A stretch of DNA of 64,000 nucleotides, taken from the NCBI GenBank assembly GCA_034509755.1, contig CM067539.1, positions 30,196,001 through 30,260,000 on the forward strand. Reading direction: 5' to 3'. Both the position numbers and the translations under genes were made by a program. Position 1 is the stretch's first letter; each line of letters starts with the position of its first letter. The DNA is from Anisodus tanguticus (Eukaryota; Streptophyta; Magnoliopsida; Solanales; Solanaceae). Below are positions 54,971 through 64,000 of the stretch, piece by piece. A model generated the notes under the pieces. The model made no database searches and was not told where the DNA came from. It saw only the letters and a program-made list of their open reading frames with translations.

Positions 54971-55663
54971 ATTGACAATTTATTCAACACCAACCCACCA
55001 AACCTCAACAGCAGAACAATACAAGCCAACCAAGAATCATAAAAACTTCACCTTTATTAGCTAAAAATGATATCTTTCACCACAAATCTTTGAAAATGAG
55101 CAATACCCTAAGAATATCAGACCAACCAACTAAGAACTGTACAACCCCACCAAGAATCTTGAAAAGCCTCACCTATAGTAAACAAGATAATTTTTTTTAC
55201 ATTAAGTCACTGAAAAATAACAGAAATCAAGAAATACCCAATTCTTGAAACAAGAAAATAAGTAGGACTAGGGACTTAGGTACTTCTTTTTTAATAAAAA
55301 TGTAGTGAAAAAAAAGCTAAAGAAACGTAGTGAAACTTACAGTTAAGCTTCAAGAGTGGTTCAAAATAACCATGTAAATATAGACAAAGTAGAAGAAAGG
55401 AAATGATAAGATATGGACAATGAAAAATGAGCAAGAAGTAGTGTACGACTGAAAATATAGTAGTTATTGATTGTATATTATTGATATTTATCAATTGTCT
55501 ATTATGCCCTTGGAGTTGTATGGTATTACTATTAGTGGGAATCACCGACAGACACGGGAATGGAATATTAAGCCGAGGAACATGGGACTTGTATACTAGC
55601 GCCCATACCGGGGCATTTTTGTCTTCTTGAAAGTATCTGGCGACGGTGGTTCCATGATAAGGT

Positions 55664-55673
55664 GACACGTGGT
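55664..55673. promoter_or_regulatory. G-box/ABRE upstream of gene 2
   Basis: GACACGTGGT contains the palindrome CACGTG, about 700 bp upstream of the ATG at 54970. This is a bZIP/bHLH consensus site; use in vivo is unknown. Confidence 0.35.
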
Positions 55674-55851
55674 AAATTATTTTATTTTAGATACTTTTTC
55701 GCGAGTTTGCCATCTTAATTATCAGTTTCCTTTCTTACCCAATTATCATCATCTACGTATTAAACCTTTTTAGGTGATGATTCAATAAATGCATTTAGGT
55801 GATAGTTCGAAAAGAAAATAATTGATAATTGGCATAATTAGCTTCGAGATG

Positions 55852-56193
55852 TGAAGAAAATAAAAATACTCAAATAAATAATATAAATACAAGTGAAAAA
55901 TCCAACAATGGTTATATAGAAAAAATTATCAAACTAGAGAGAATAGGTAGAAGATTTTACTCAATAACTCAAAATTTTTATATCTTATTACAATCTAAGC
56001 TACCTCTCAATATGAGAACATGAGTAGGAGATACCCCTATTTATATTACTACAAAACCAAAATAGACTAGGACTAAAAAATCTATTCCTATATAACTTTC
56101 ATAAATAAATCTTAACTAGACTTGGATTAAATAAACTATCAACTATCAAATTCTAATTAATTTTAAATCATTAATTTTGATTTATTTTCAACA
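55852..56193 (-). mobile_element. solo LTR (342 bp)
   Basis: The ends are TGAAGAAAATAA and TTATTTTCAACA (TG..CA, near-perfect inverted). A perfect 5-bp target duplication AGATG lies at 55847-55851 and 56194-56198. On the minus strand a TATA-like AATATAAATAGGGG lies near 56036-56049. No internal region is present, so it arose by LTR-LTR recombination. Confidence 0.88.
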
Positions 56194-56198
56194 AGATG

Positions 56199-57450
56199 TG
56201 TTTTAATACATAGATGATAATAGGTCATGTATTTTTTCTTGATAATTTAGATGTGAAACTTATAAAAAAAGTGATAATTCAAATGCGTTTTTGACTATCA
56301 ACTCGCTGATAATTGAGGTGTGAAACTCACAAAAGAAAAGATAGTTCATGTGTGTTTTTAATCATCAACCCGCTAATAATTAAAGTGTGAAACTCGAATT
56401 TTTTTTTGTTCAGCTGTCCTTTTTACCATCAAGTCATACTTTTATGTTAAGTACAAAAATTACGCTTTAATCGCATTTATTTTTCCCTTACGTGAAGGGC
56501 GAGACCAACTAATTCACTAAATTTCCTCCCCTGTTAGAGTCGGAATCAAACTATTTTCTAACATTAGTTGAGTTAGTTATATGAATCATAGTAATAGCTA
56601 TTTTTAGACTATTGTGAGAGTTCGGTATAAATTAATTAATTTGACTTTACTGACACTTACCGCGTGGTCTTTCCTTATCGGTTAAAATCGAACATAAGCA
56701 AATTTATAGAGATAGAATTATTTTCTTACTTATGGTAATTTATTATAGTAACTATTTTTCTTTCCGTGTGATTCAGAGTATGATAGGATGGCTATTCTAG
56801 CAATGAGAATTAGGATGCCTACTTCTTACGTTCTTTAGATGTCATTTACATTTTTTAAAAGTATAAAAATATTAATCCACAAATTATAAAATTTGTAATT
56901 AAAATACTCCAAAATTCTGTAAATAGAAGTTTTCCTCGACTAAGCAATTTCTACTAGAACACTAGCTAAAAGTTTAATTGTTCCCAAAGGAATTTAAGAA
57001 AGATTTTTTAGTACTTCTATAATGACTAATCCAATCTCAGAATTCTCTAATTGTGAAAGGATAAAACGCTAGCAATATCATTAAACTCAGGATAGAAACT
57101 CTTCATATATTTTCTATTTCGACTTTCTTTCTTCATATTGTTCATAATACATCTTTATGATGATGATGATGATGAACGTACTTAGAGCTAGAATTGTTTT
57201 AATTTGAATTTTATGTTGTCGCATATTATAGATATTCATTCTTGTACATATTTTTTTGATTAAATGCACTTGACCGGAGAGCATGAATTAACATAAATGT
57301 TCCTGTTTTATTTTGCCTCATATTTCAATATTAGAAGTAGAAATATATTCATACACATCCAAACTTGTCCAACTCGTACATATGATATAAAGTTAACGAA
57401 CAAAGAATGCAAAGCGAGAGTTATTAGTGTAACCACATTACAAGTAACCG
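56199..57450. other. AT-rich intergenic DNA
   Basis: Contains direct near-repeats around 56225-56400 (GTGTGAAACTCACAAAAG-like blocks, GTGTTTTTAATCATCAACCC). No gene was recognised. Confidence 0.5.
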
Positions 57451-57788
57451 TAAAAATGGATCATAGGCCTAATTCAACCCCAAAAGTTAGTTTGTAGGTT
57501 GAGGATTGTCCAAATCCATATAAGGAGTCCATGTTTCATTTCATATCCGATTTGAGACTCTTAACACTTCCCGGCACGCCCAGACCTTGTTAATTGGAGA
57601 GTGGATAATATAATTTGGGGGTTCAATATCGGTGAACAAAGAATTAGAATGAATATGACTTTGATACCATATAAAGAATGGATCACGGGTCTAACTCAAC
57701 CTTAAAAGCTAGCTTGTAGAGTGATGATTGTCCAAGTCCATATAAGAAGTGCATGTTCCCTTCCATATTCGATGTGGAACTCTTAACA
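57451..57788 (-). mobile_element. TRIM element (about 338 bp)
   Basis: There are two ~117-bp LTRs in the same orientation (57670-57788 and 57451-57566), both starting on the minus strand TGTTAAGAG(T)C/T and ending near a GATCCATT block. Directly inside the first is TGGTATCAAAGTC (minus strand, 57657-57669), a near-perfect initiator-Met primer site. The ~100-bp interior ends in a purine-rich tract next to the second LTR. The size and lack of coding are as expected of a terminal-repeat retrotransposon in miniature. Target duplication is unclear. Confidence 0.78.
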
Positions 57789-59469
57789 ATAACTATATAT
57801 ATTATTTAAAAGATAAAACCTTTATGTATTTATTTCATTCATCGTATGATGCACAAACAAATTAGTAAATGAAAAGGTAAATCAATTAGTACGGTAATGA
57901 TATTATACAAAATCATCATTTGGCCATGCATCTTGTATTGTTCCGTATAAGGGCGTATGATCAATCATAACTTAAAATAATAGACTTACTTTTACAAAAA
58001 GATATCCTATATGGATTCCTTGAAATTAATTTAGTAAAAGAGCAAAAGCTTTCATGAACGTAATGTTACAATCAAATATTGTTTACTTAAAGCCACCAAA
58101 ACAAAACAAAAATGTTTTTTGTTTTTCTTAATATGACAATACATTTGCAACTGCAATCATTACTTTGAAACCGTGTTTCTATTACTACTATACATCACAA
58201 AGTTGTCAATTTTGAATTAGCACCTAGAGAACATGGTGCCATTGCCAAATGGCAATTGAATTTCAATTTCGTCTATATTAAACTTTTTTTTAATGATTTT
58301 TTCTTCTTTTTTATGTGAGTGGACAGGGGGTGTTTGTCGCAAAAGGCTCAAGTCTAGAAAAGCAAAATATATTTTTCTCTCCTTCAAAGACCAATCAATA
58401 TCCGAACGGAATGGATTCAAACTTCTCCAAACTTCTCCTGGAATAGTTTCCCGTGCGAAATGTTATGTTTGCTAATTAACACAAGGCAATTGTTTAGGTG
58501 TAGAAATGCTATTTATCACATTATAAAAATCTTAGTTCTATTGGTAAAGGTATCAATGTATAGTACCTGCCGTTCGAAGCGGGTCAAGCAAGAATCCATC
58601 TTAAGTTTTGTAAATCGAGGAATAAGAAACTCCATGATAAAACAACAAGACGAAATTATCATCCTCAAAATAATTATTGCTATCACGTCACAACATAGTA
58701 TTATTAGCTCTGTCAATTGATAATTATTCACGCCACAACCTTTAGCGATTGTAAGAAAAAAGAAGAAAAAAGTTGATCAGTTGTAATGGCCTTATTATTC
58801 TCACAGAATTTGAAATTTTGAATTGCGGAAAACATATTAAATTTTATAATTTGTACCAAATTGTAAGAAGATCTTTTCATGTTGTAATTGTCACCATCAA
58901 ATCCTAAATGTTCACTTCAAATTTTTAAATTAGAAAATGAAAAAGAAACAGAACGTATCACAGAAAATTCAGCAATTATTTGACTTGCAATTATCTCAGA
59001 TACTAAAAGCTACATCGTGACACTACGTGAAAACATACCCTGTTCTTTATCCTTTTTTTCAGTCTGTACATGAACGAATGTATGTTACTCATACCATTTT
59101 TTATATTAGCTATTATGATGTGCTAGAACGTGAATGCATTTAGAAATTGTCAACCCTCATGCTGCGTCGACCTCCCCGAGCCACTTTCATGACTCCGTAC
59201 ACAGTAACGTACTAATTTATTTTGCACAAGCAGTGTTGATTTATTGTCATGATTCGACTTGTAAGTGAGTTTGAATATGAATCGTGCTAGTTCTAAGACT
59301 TTTTTCAACCAGTATTACTATTTCTAAAAGTGTTACATATCCCTATTTAGCTTTCTATTATTTTCCATCAGTGTTGTTGGCCAATTGAATGTATGTGTAC
59401 ACATTTTTTTTGTTGTTGAAAATGTATTACACTTACCCACAGGTTAAAAGATTTTTTTTGGTGATAGTC
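57789..59469. other. AT-rich intergenic DNA
   Basis: No gene or mobile element recognised. Short open frames near 58217-58475 have no recognisable similarity. Confidence 0.5.
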
Positions 59470-59638
59470 TGTAATATTGTATTAATCTCCATTGGTGAGT
59501 CTTTTTCATTAATACAAATATATATAGTGTGTATAAGGTGGAATCCTAATACAGTAAGGATCCTATATCTACCATAATTATACAACACTCATAATTACAA
59601 AATATATGGGGAATATATTTGTAATATTCGTTAATACA
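59470..59638 (-). repeat. 3' LTR of copia C (169 bp)
   Basis: Left edge TGTAATATTG, right edge TTAATACA. It shares long blocks with the other LTR, such as CATTAATACAAATATATATA and CTAATACAGTAAGGATC. Confidence 0.9.
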
Positions 59639-59639
59639 C

Positions 59640-62600
59640 CCCTCAATCGGAGCGGGAGGAGACCGAACGCTAAGACTGGATCTGAAGTCGAGGAATAACT
59701 GTCTAGGAGGTCCTTTTGTGAAAATATTTGCATACTGATACGAAGAAGGCTTGACATGACCGATAGCAACCTTCTCACGAACAAAATGTATATCCATCTC
59801 AATGTGCTTGGTTCGTTGATGTTGAACCGGATTGTGAGATAAATAAATGGCGGATATGTTATCACAGTAGACTATAGACGCCTTACGCAAAGGACACTGG
59901 ATCTCCAAAAGAAGGTTTCAGAGCCAACAAATCTCAGCAACAACATTGCCAACGCCTCTGTACTCTGCTTCTGCACTCGAACGGGATAGTGTGGCTTGCC
60001 TCTTGGCAGACCAGGAAATGAGATTATCCTCTAAGAACACACAATAGCTTGCCTCTTGGCTGGGGGTCGGTTCTGTAATTTGTTGCGGGTTCTGGGATTG
60101 GGTGGGTGTCAGGCTTGGATTGTTTTGCAGGTTCTGGGTTGGTGGAGGATTTACTAGCGGCAGTGGGTGGGGAGGCATCACGATGGAGTGACTGGTTGTG
60201 TCGGGTGACCGCGACGGGTTCGGTGGGGTTGTTGATACAGTCAGAACTGGTTTGTTTTGGGGAATCGATGCAGATTCTGGCGACTGTGTGGGTGAGATGG
60301 AGAAGAGTCACGGTGGGGAGATCTGGGTCTGGACAATGGTGGTGGGACTGTTCCGGTGGGTGGGTACTAGTTCTGGGCTTGTTGGAATGACGGCAAATGA
60401 CCGATGTGACATAGGGGAAGGCAGTTGGATCGAATGGACGACAGGACTGGTCGGAGAGACAGATGTCCGAGGCTAACTGGAGGTAGTGTCGGTGGTGGCA
60501 GAACGAGCAAGCTCGGTGAGTATGACGGGGCAGATGTCGAACTCGTCTAGAAAGGTATAGTCCATGTTTCGGTATTTTTAGATATTTGTAAACGGAAATA
60601 TCATCTCATCAAACGTAACGTGACGGAAGACGTGAATTTGGCAAGTGGACAAGTCATAGCACAAATAGCCCCTATAATTAGACGGGAAACCTACGAAGAC
60701 GTATGGAGTGGTTCGGGGTGCTAATTTGTGAGGGGGTGTGGAGGCAAGGTTTGGATAGCAAAGGCAACCAAATATCCAAAGGTGATCACAGGAGGGTATC
60801 CGACGGTATAGTATTTCGGTTGGGGTCATGTTATGAAGAGTACTAGTAGGTAAAATATTAAGGATGTATTCTACCATCTTGACTGCATAGACCCAAAAAG
60901 AGGGAGGGAGAGAGGAATGAAAAAGGAAAGTATGAACCATGTTATTGATGGTGCGAATGATTCGTTTTGCTTTGCCATTTTGAGGGGGGTGTGGGGACAC
61001 GAAAATTGAAAAAACATGCCATTATTTTTGCAGAAATTGTGAAATATGGAATTATCAAACTCACGACCATTATCACACTGAAAAAATTTGATGGCTTTCT
61101 CAAATTGTGTTTTGATAAAATACAAAATTCAAGAAACTTGGCAAAAACTTTTGACTTAAATTTTAGTGGGTAAATCCAAATAAAATGAGAGAAATCATCT
61201 AATAAGACGAGATAATATTTATGACCCCATGAGCTAGGAATAGGAAATGTCTACAAATCAACATGAACAATGTTAAAAGGAGAAAACGTAACACTTGAAG
61301 ATGACTTAAAAGGAAGACGAACATGTTTGCCTAAAGAGCAAGTAACACAGTTTTGGTCAAATTTCCCATTATTACATCTAATAAAGTTATTGCCTCTAAG
61401 AAAATTAAAAATAGGAGCTCCTAGGTGTCCAAGCCTATTATGCCAAGTTGACGGAGAGATAGCAGCGAGAGATATATGAGAGCATGAGCTGGCAGCGGAG
61501 GTGGATGGGAATGGATAGAGATCCCCCGTGCTATTGCATCTCATAAGAGGTGTCCCCGTACGAAGATCCTTCACAGTAAAACCAAAAGGGTCAAAGTCAA
61601 CAGAGACGGAATTATTATGAGTAAATTGCGGATAGATATTAAGTTTTTAATAATGTTGGGAGCATACATGACGTTGTTTAGGGAGAATGGTGGGTGAGGC
61701 TGTTGGGTGTAGGTTGTACCATAACCATGGATTGCAATGCGAACCAACAGTAATATAATGAGGGTACTTTAAACGCAACAGTTTGGGAAGATTACCTGAA
61801 GAGCTGGTGAGGTGAGAAGTGGCTCCCGTATCCATGTCCCAATTTTCATCGGGCTGCTGCATATTTAAGGAGCTAAAGGTCTGGCCCAACTCGGATGGGG
61901 TCAAGCCGGGTGGGATCTGCGGCTGCTGGGCTATACTAAAATAAGCCTGATTTGTTATTGGGTACTGTGTCGATAGCCTGGCTGGGGCCCAATAAGCCAG
62001 GCTGCCAACCTCCACTGAACTTGGTTGTTGCTTGGTGATTCGGGTAAGAGGCCCAGCCAGGGAAGTTGGGTCAATGGCATGGATTGCTGGGTTGGTTAGG
62101 CTGTTGTTTGCCTTCATTTCCTCTATTGCGACCCTTAGCCCCTTTGTCGTTGCCTCGACTTCATCCTCCTCTGCCGCGACTGTCCCGCGGTGGCTGGTTG
62201 TCCGACGATGGCGACTGGGTGGTGAGGGTGGCATTGACTACCGAATTTTCAACTGCTAATGCCTTTTGATTGTTCTTGTCCTGTTTTGCACGTCGAGTTT
62301 CTTCCAACACTAATTGTGAACGAGCCTTGTTGAAACTTAGTAAGGGATCGACATGTTGTATTATTGTGGCTAGGGTATTATATTCACCGTTTGGAAGACC
62401 TGTGACTATTTGGAGAACCACTTTTGTTTCTGAAACGAGCGTTCCCATGTTTGATAATTAGTCCGCCACTAGTTTCAACTGCTTGCAGTATTCAGACATG
62501 TTAGAGAAATTTTCAAGATGTGTGTTATTAAATTGTTCTTCCAAATAGATGGCACGAGTGTGCTTGTTGTCCTGAAAATTTTCTTCTAAACGAATCCATA

Positions 62601-62960
62601 ACTCACAAGCCGAGGCTCCAGTTTTCATGATAGTGAGAAGAAAGTCCTGAGAAATAGTACCATAAATCCACTATTTGACGACGGCGTCAAGACGACGCCA
62701 TGTTGTGTCATCAACCTCAATGGGGTGAGGGAAAGAGTCATCAATGTGATCCAGCACGTTATAAACACATGCATGGATACAGAAAAGTTCAACCCACGGA
62801 TAGTACTGATCATTTTCTTAATCAAGAACCACAAGGATGAAGTTCTTGATGTTGGTTACATTGAGTGCTGGGTGAACAGAGGGTGAAAAAATGACGTGGG
62901 TATGACAAGGGTGACAACGGAGGAGTTTGAGACTGTTGTGGGAGTTGTGGGAGAAGTCAT
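59640..62960 (-). pseudogene. copia C gag-integrase-RNase H remnant
   Basis: Gag opens at about 62960 (MTSPTTPTTVSNS) with a frameshift, then WVELFCIHACVYNVLDHID (frame interrupted) and VVLQIVTGLPNGEYNTLAT. A CCHC knuckle was not found. The protease motif DMDTGATSHL is intact near 61830. Integrase: TWHNRLGHLGAP and CVTCSLGKHVRLPF (61574-61251), then FQCDNGREFDN and HPPQNGKAKRIIRTINN. A proline-rich linker (60240-60060) then runs straight into RNase H at [13 protein letters not shown], followed by [18 protein letters not shown] and HQRTKHIEMDIHFV blocks. The whole RT is deleted. Confidence 0.9.
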
Positions 62961-63260
62961 TATAGTGGAATATTTTTGGTGAAGGGAGAAAAAAAAGGAC
63001 AAAACTTTGTTCTCGGGTAAAGGAAAAAGAGAAAAGAACAAACAGACAATGAGTTATGTGCTTCTGACAATCGAAAGAGAACACGTAAAGCAAAGCACTG
63101 AACGTCTGACACGAAGCACGGTGCTTCTAGAGTAAAGGAAGTCAGACAACAGAGAAGATAAAAACATTTTGACACGCGGTGTAGCCGTCGATTAAAGAAA
63201 CCGAGGTGAGCCTACGGGTGGAAGAATGAAATAGAGTTTAGATTTTGGCTTCTCATACCA

Positions 63261-63428
63261 TGTAATATTTTATTAATCTCCCTTGAGGAGTCTTTCTCAT
63301 TAATACAAATATATATAGTGTGTACAAGGTAGTATCCTAATACAGTAAGGATCTTATATCTATCATAATTATACAACACTCATAATTACAAAATATATGG
63401 GGAATATATTTAGAATGTTCGCTAATAA
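63261..63428 (-). repeat. 5' LTR of copia C (168 bp)
   Basis: Left edge TGTAATATTT next to the primer site; right edge near CGCTAATAA, where the terminal TGT has been altered. It is closely similar to the LTR at 59470-59638. Confidence 0.88.
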
Positions 63429-63589
63429 TATCTAATAAAGAGGCGATCATAGCAAGTGATGAAAAACACAGCTGGACACACTACAATTACAGAAGAAGAA
63501 AAAAAGTTGAGTTGAATTGGTCTTATCACAGAGTTTGAATTGTGAATGTTTTCCGGTAAAAATGATATCTACTAAAAACGCAGTTAGAA

Positions 63590-64000
63590 GTTTATATTTT
63601 AAGGGTTTAGAGACAAGTAGGTCGTATCCAATCCGGAGACCCTCTTTATTGAGTCCGGGATTGAGATTTAGGTTATGGATATATGATGTTAAGGATAATC
63701 ATATGAATAAGAAAATAACTAAAAACTAATAAATAAGATTTGAAAATAAACTATGGATCGAATATGAACCAAAGTCGAGAATCATGTATTAGCTTGAGAG
63801 AGATCTGAGTTACAAAAATGTATGCTTAGAGAGAATACAATGTGTCTTTTTTCTCTTCTAAGTCTTGCCTATATAAGACAAAACTACACTATTATGCCCT
63901 CTAAAGTTATGATGACTTGGGCTTACTGACGTCATAGTACCCCCATGCGCCACGACGCTCTAATCTAGGAGGGCTGATGTGATAGGAGTTGTTGAAAGTG
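63590..64000 (-). promoter_or_regulatory. LTR/promoter-like region at the right edge
   Basis: On the minus strand a perfect palindrome TGACGTCA (63927-63934) lies about 50 bp upstream of CTTATATAGGC (63869-63879), followed by a leader-like pyrimidine-rich stretch. This arrangement resembles a U3/TATA/R-U5 of a Solanaceae LTR whose far end lies beyond the window. It could instead be a host promoter. Confidence 0.35.

Larger units (their letters stand above)
59470..63428 (-). mobile_element. Ty1/copia retrotransposon C, lacking RT
   Basis: Similar short LTRs at 59470-59638 and 63261-63428 flank gag, protease, integrase and RNase H, all on the minus strand. The reverse transcriptase is absent. 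The primer-binding site (TGGTATGAGA, minus strand, 63251-63260) lies beside the right LTR, and a GATTGAGGGG purine tract beside the left LTR. No perfect target duplication was seen (TAGTC against TATCT). Confidence 0.9.

Noticed and set aside
55291..55668. 125-codon minus-strand ORF upstream of gene 2
   Set aside because: Low-complexity hydrophobic C-terminal half and no recognisable domain; more likely promoter or leader DNA.
60106..60476. Plus-strand ORFs of 92-94 codons
   Set aside because: They are antisense shadows of the proline-rich linker of copia C.

Overview
This is nuclear DNA of a flowering plant, most likely Solanaceae. Coding regions are split by spliceosomal introns, the intergenic DNA is AT-rich, and the repeats are plant types: Ty1/copia, Ty3/gypsy and Tat/Ogre-like LTR elements, L1 and RTE LINEs, hAT elements, MITEs, a TRIM, AU SINEs and the SolS/TS-type tRNA SINEs typical of Solanaceae. 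I saw no rRNA or tRNA genes, no CRISPR array and no bacterial features. Only two host genes are convincing, both on the minus strand.

Host gene 1 (5700-37551, minus) is hidden because its nine exons are short and scattered. Spliced by hand, they give one uninterrupted 274-residue TVP38/TMEM64 (DedA/SNARE-associated Golgi) membrane protein. Exons fill 825 bp of about 31.9 kb; the rest is introns swollen by transposons. Intron 6 starts with GC instead of GT. Host gene 2 (53099-54970, minus) is a single-exon 623-residue type II membrane protein with an Ig/filamin-like region and a C-terminal PC-esterase (NXPE/TBL-like) domain.

Layout. 1-3799: 5' part of a minus-strand copia element ending in an 848-bp LTR. 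3800-5500: downstream flank of gene 1. 5700-19241: exons 9 to 2, with RTE LINE remnants, MITEs and a SINE in intron 7 and a 3.5-kb hAT element in intron 4. 19242-37455: the 18.2-kb intron 1. It holds a 5'-truncated RTE with a 15-bp target duplication, then an L1-type LINE (20597-36772) with a 14-bp target duplication. A copia element sits in the L1 leader and a second, near-identical hAT sits inside the copia integrase region. A SINE carrying a second SINE lies next to exon 1. 37560-38350: presumed promoter of gene 1. 38355-39490: two MITEs. 39515-45196: truncated minus-strand gypsy element with a 2-kb LTR. 45200-49742: Tat/Ogre-like LTR with its primer-binding site. About 49812-51162: another gypsy-type LTR. 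52021-52648: TTA-flanked MITE. 53099-54970: gene 2. 55852-56193: solo LTR with target duplication. 57451-57788: a TRIM. 59470-63428: a copia element lacking reverse transcriptase. 63590-64000: an LTR/promoter-like region running off the window.

The two host genes are about 15 kb apart and nothing links them functionally. The main interest is structural: a small conserved membrane-protein gene kept intact while its introns were invaded in a readable order (L1, then copia, then hAT), with most insertion boundaries dated by target-site duplications.
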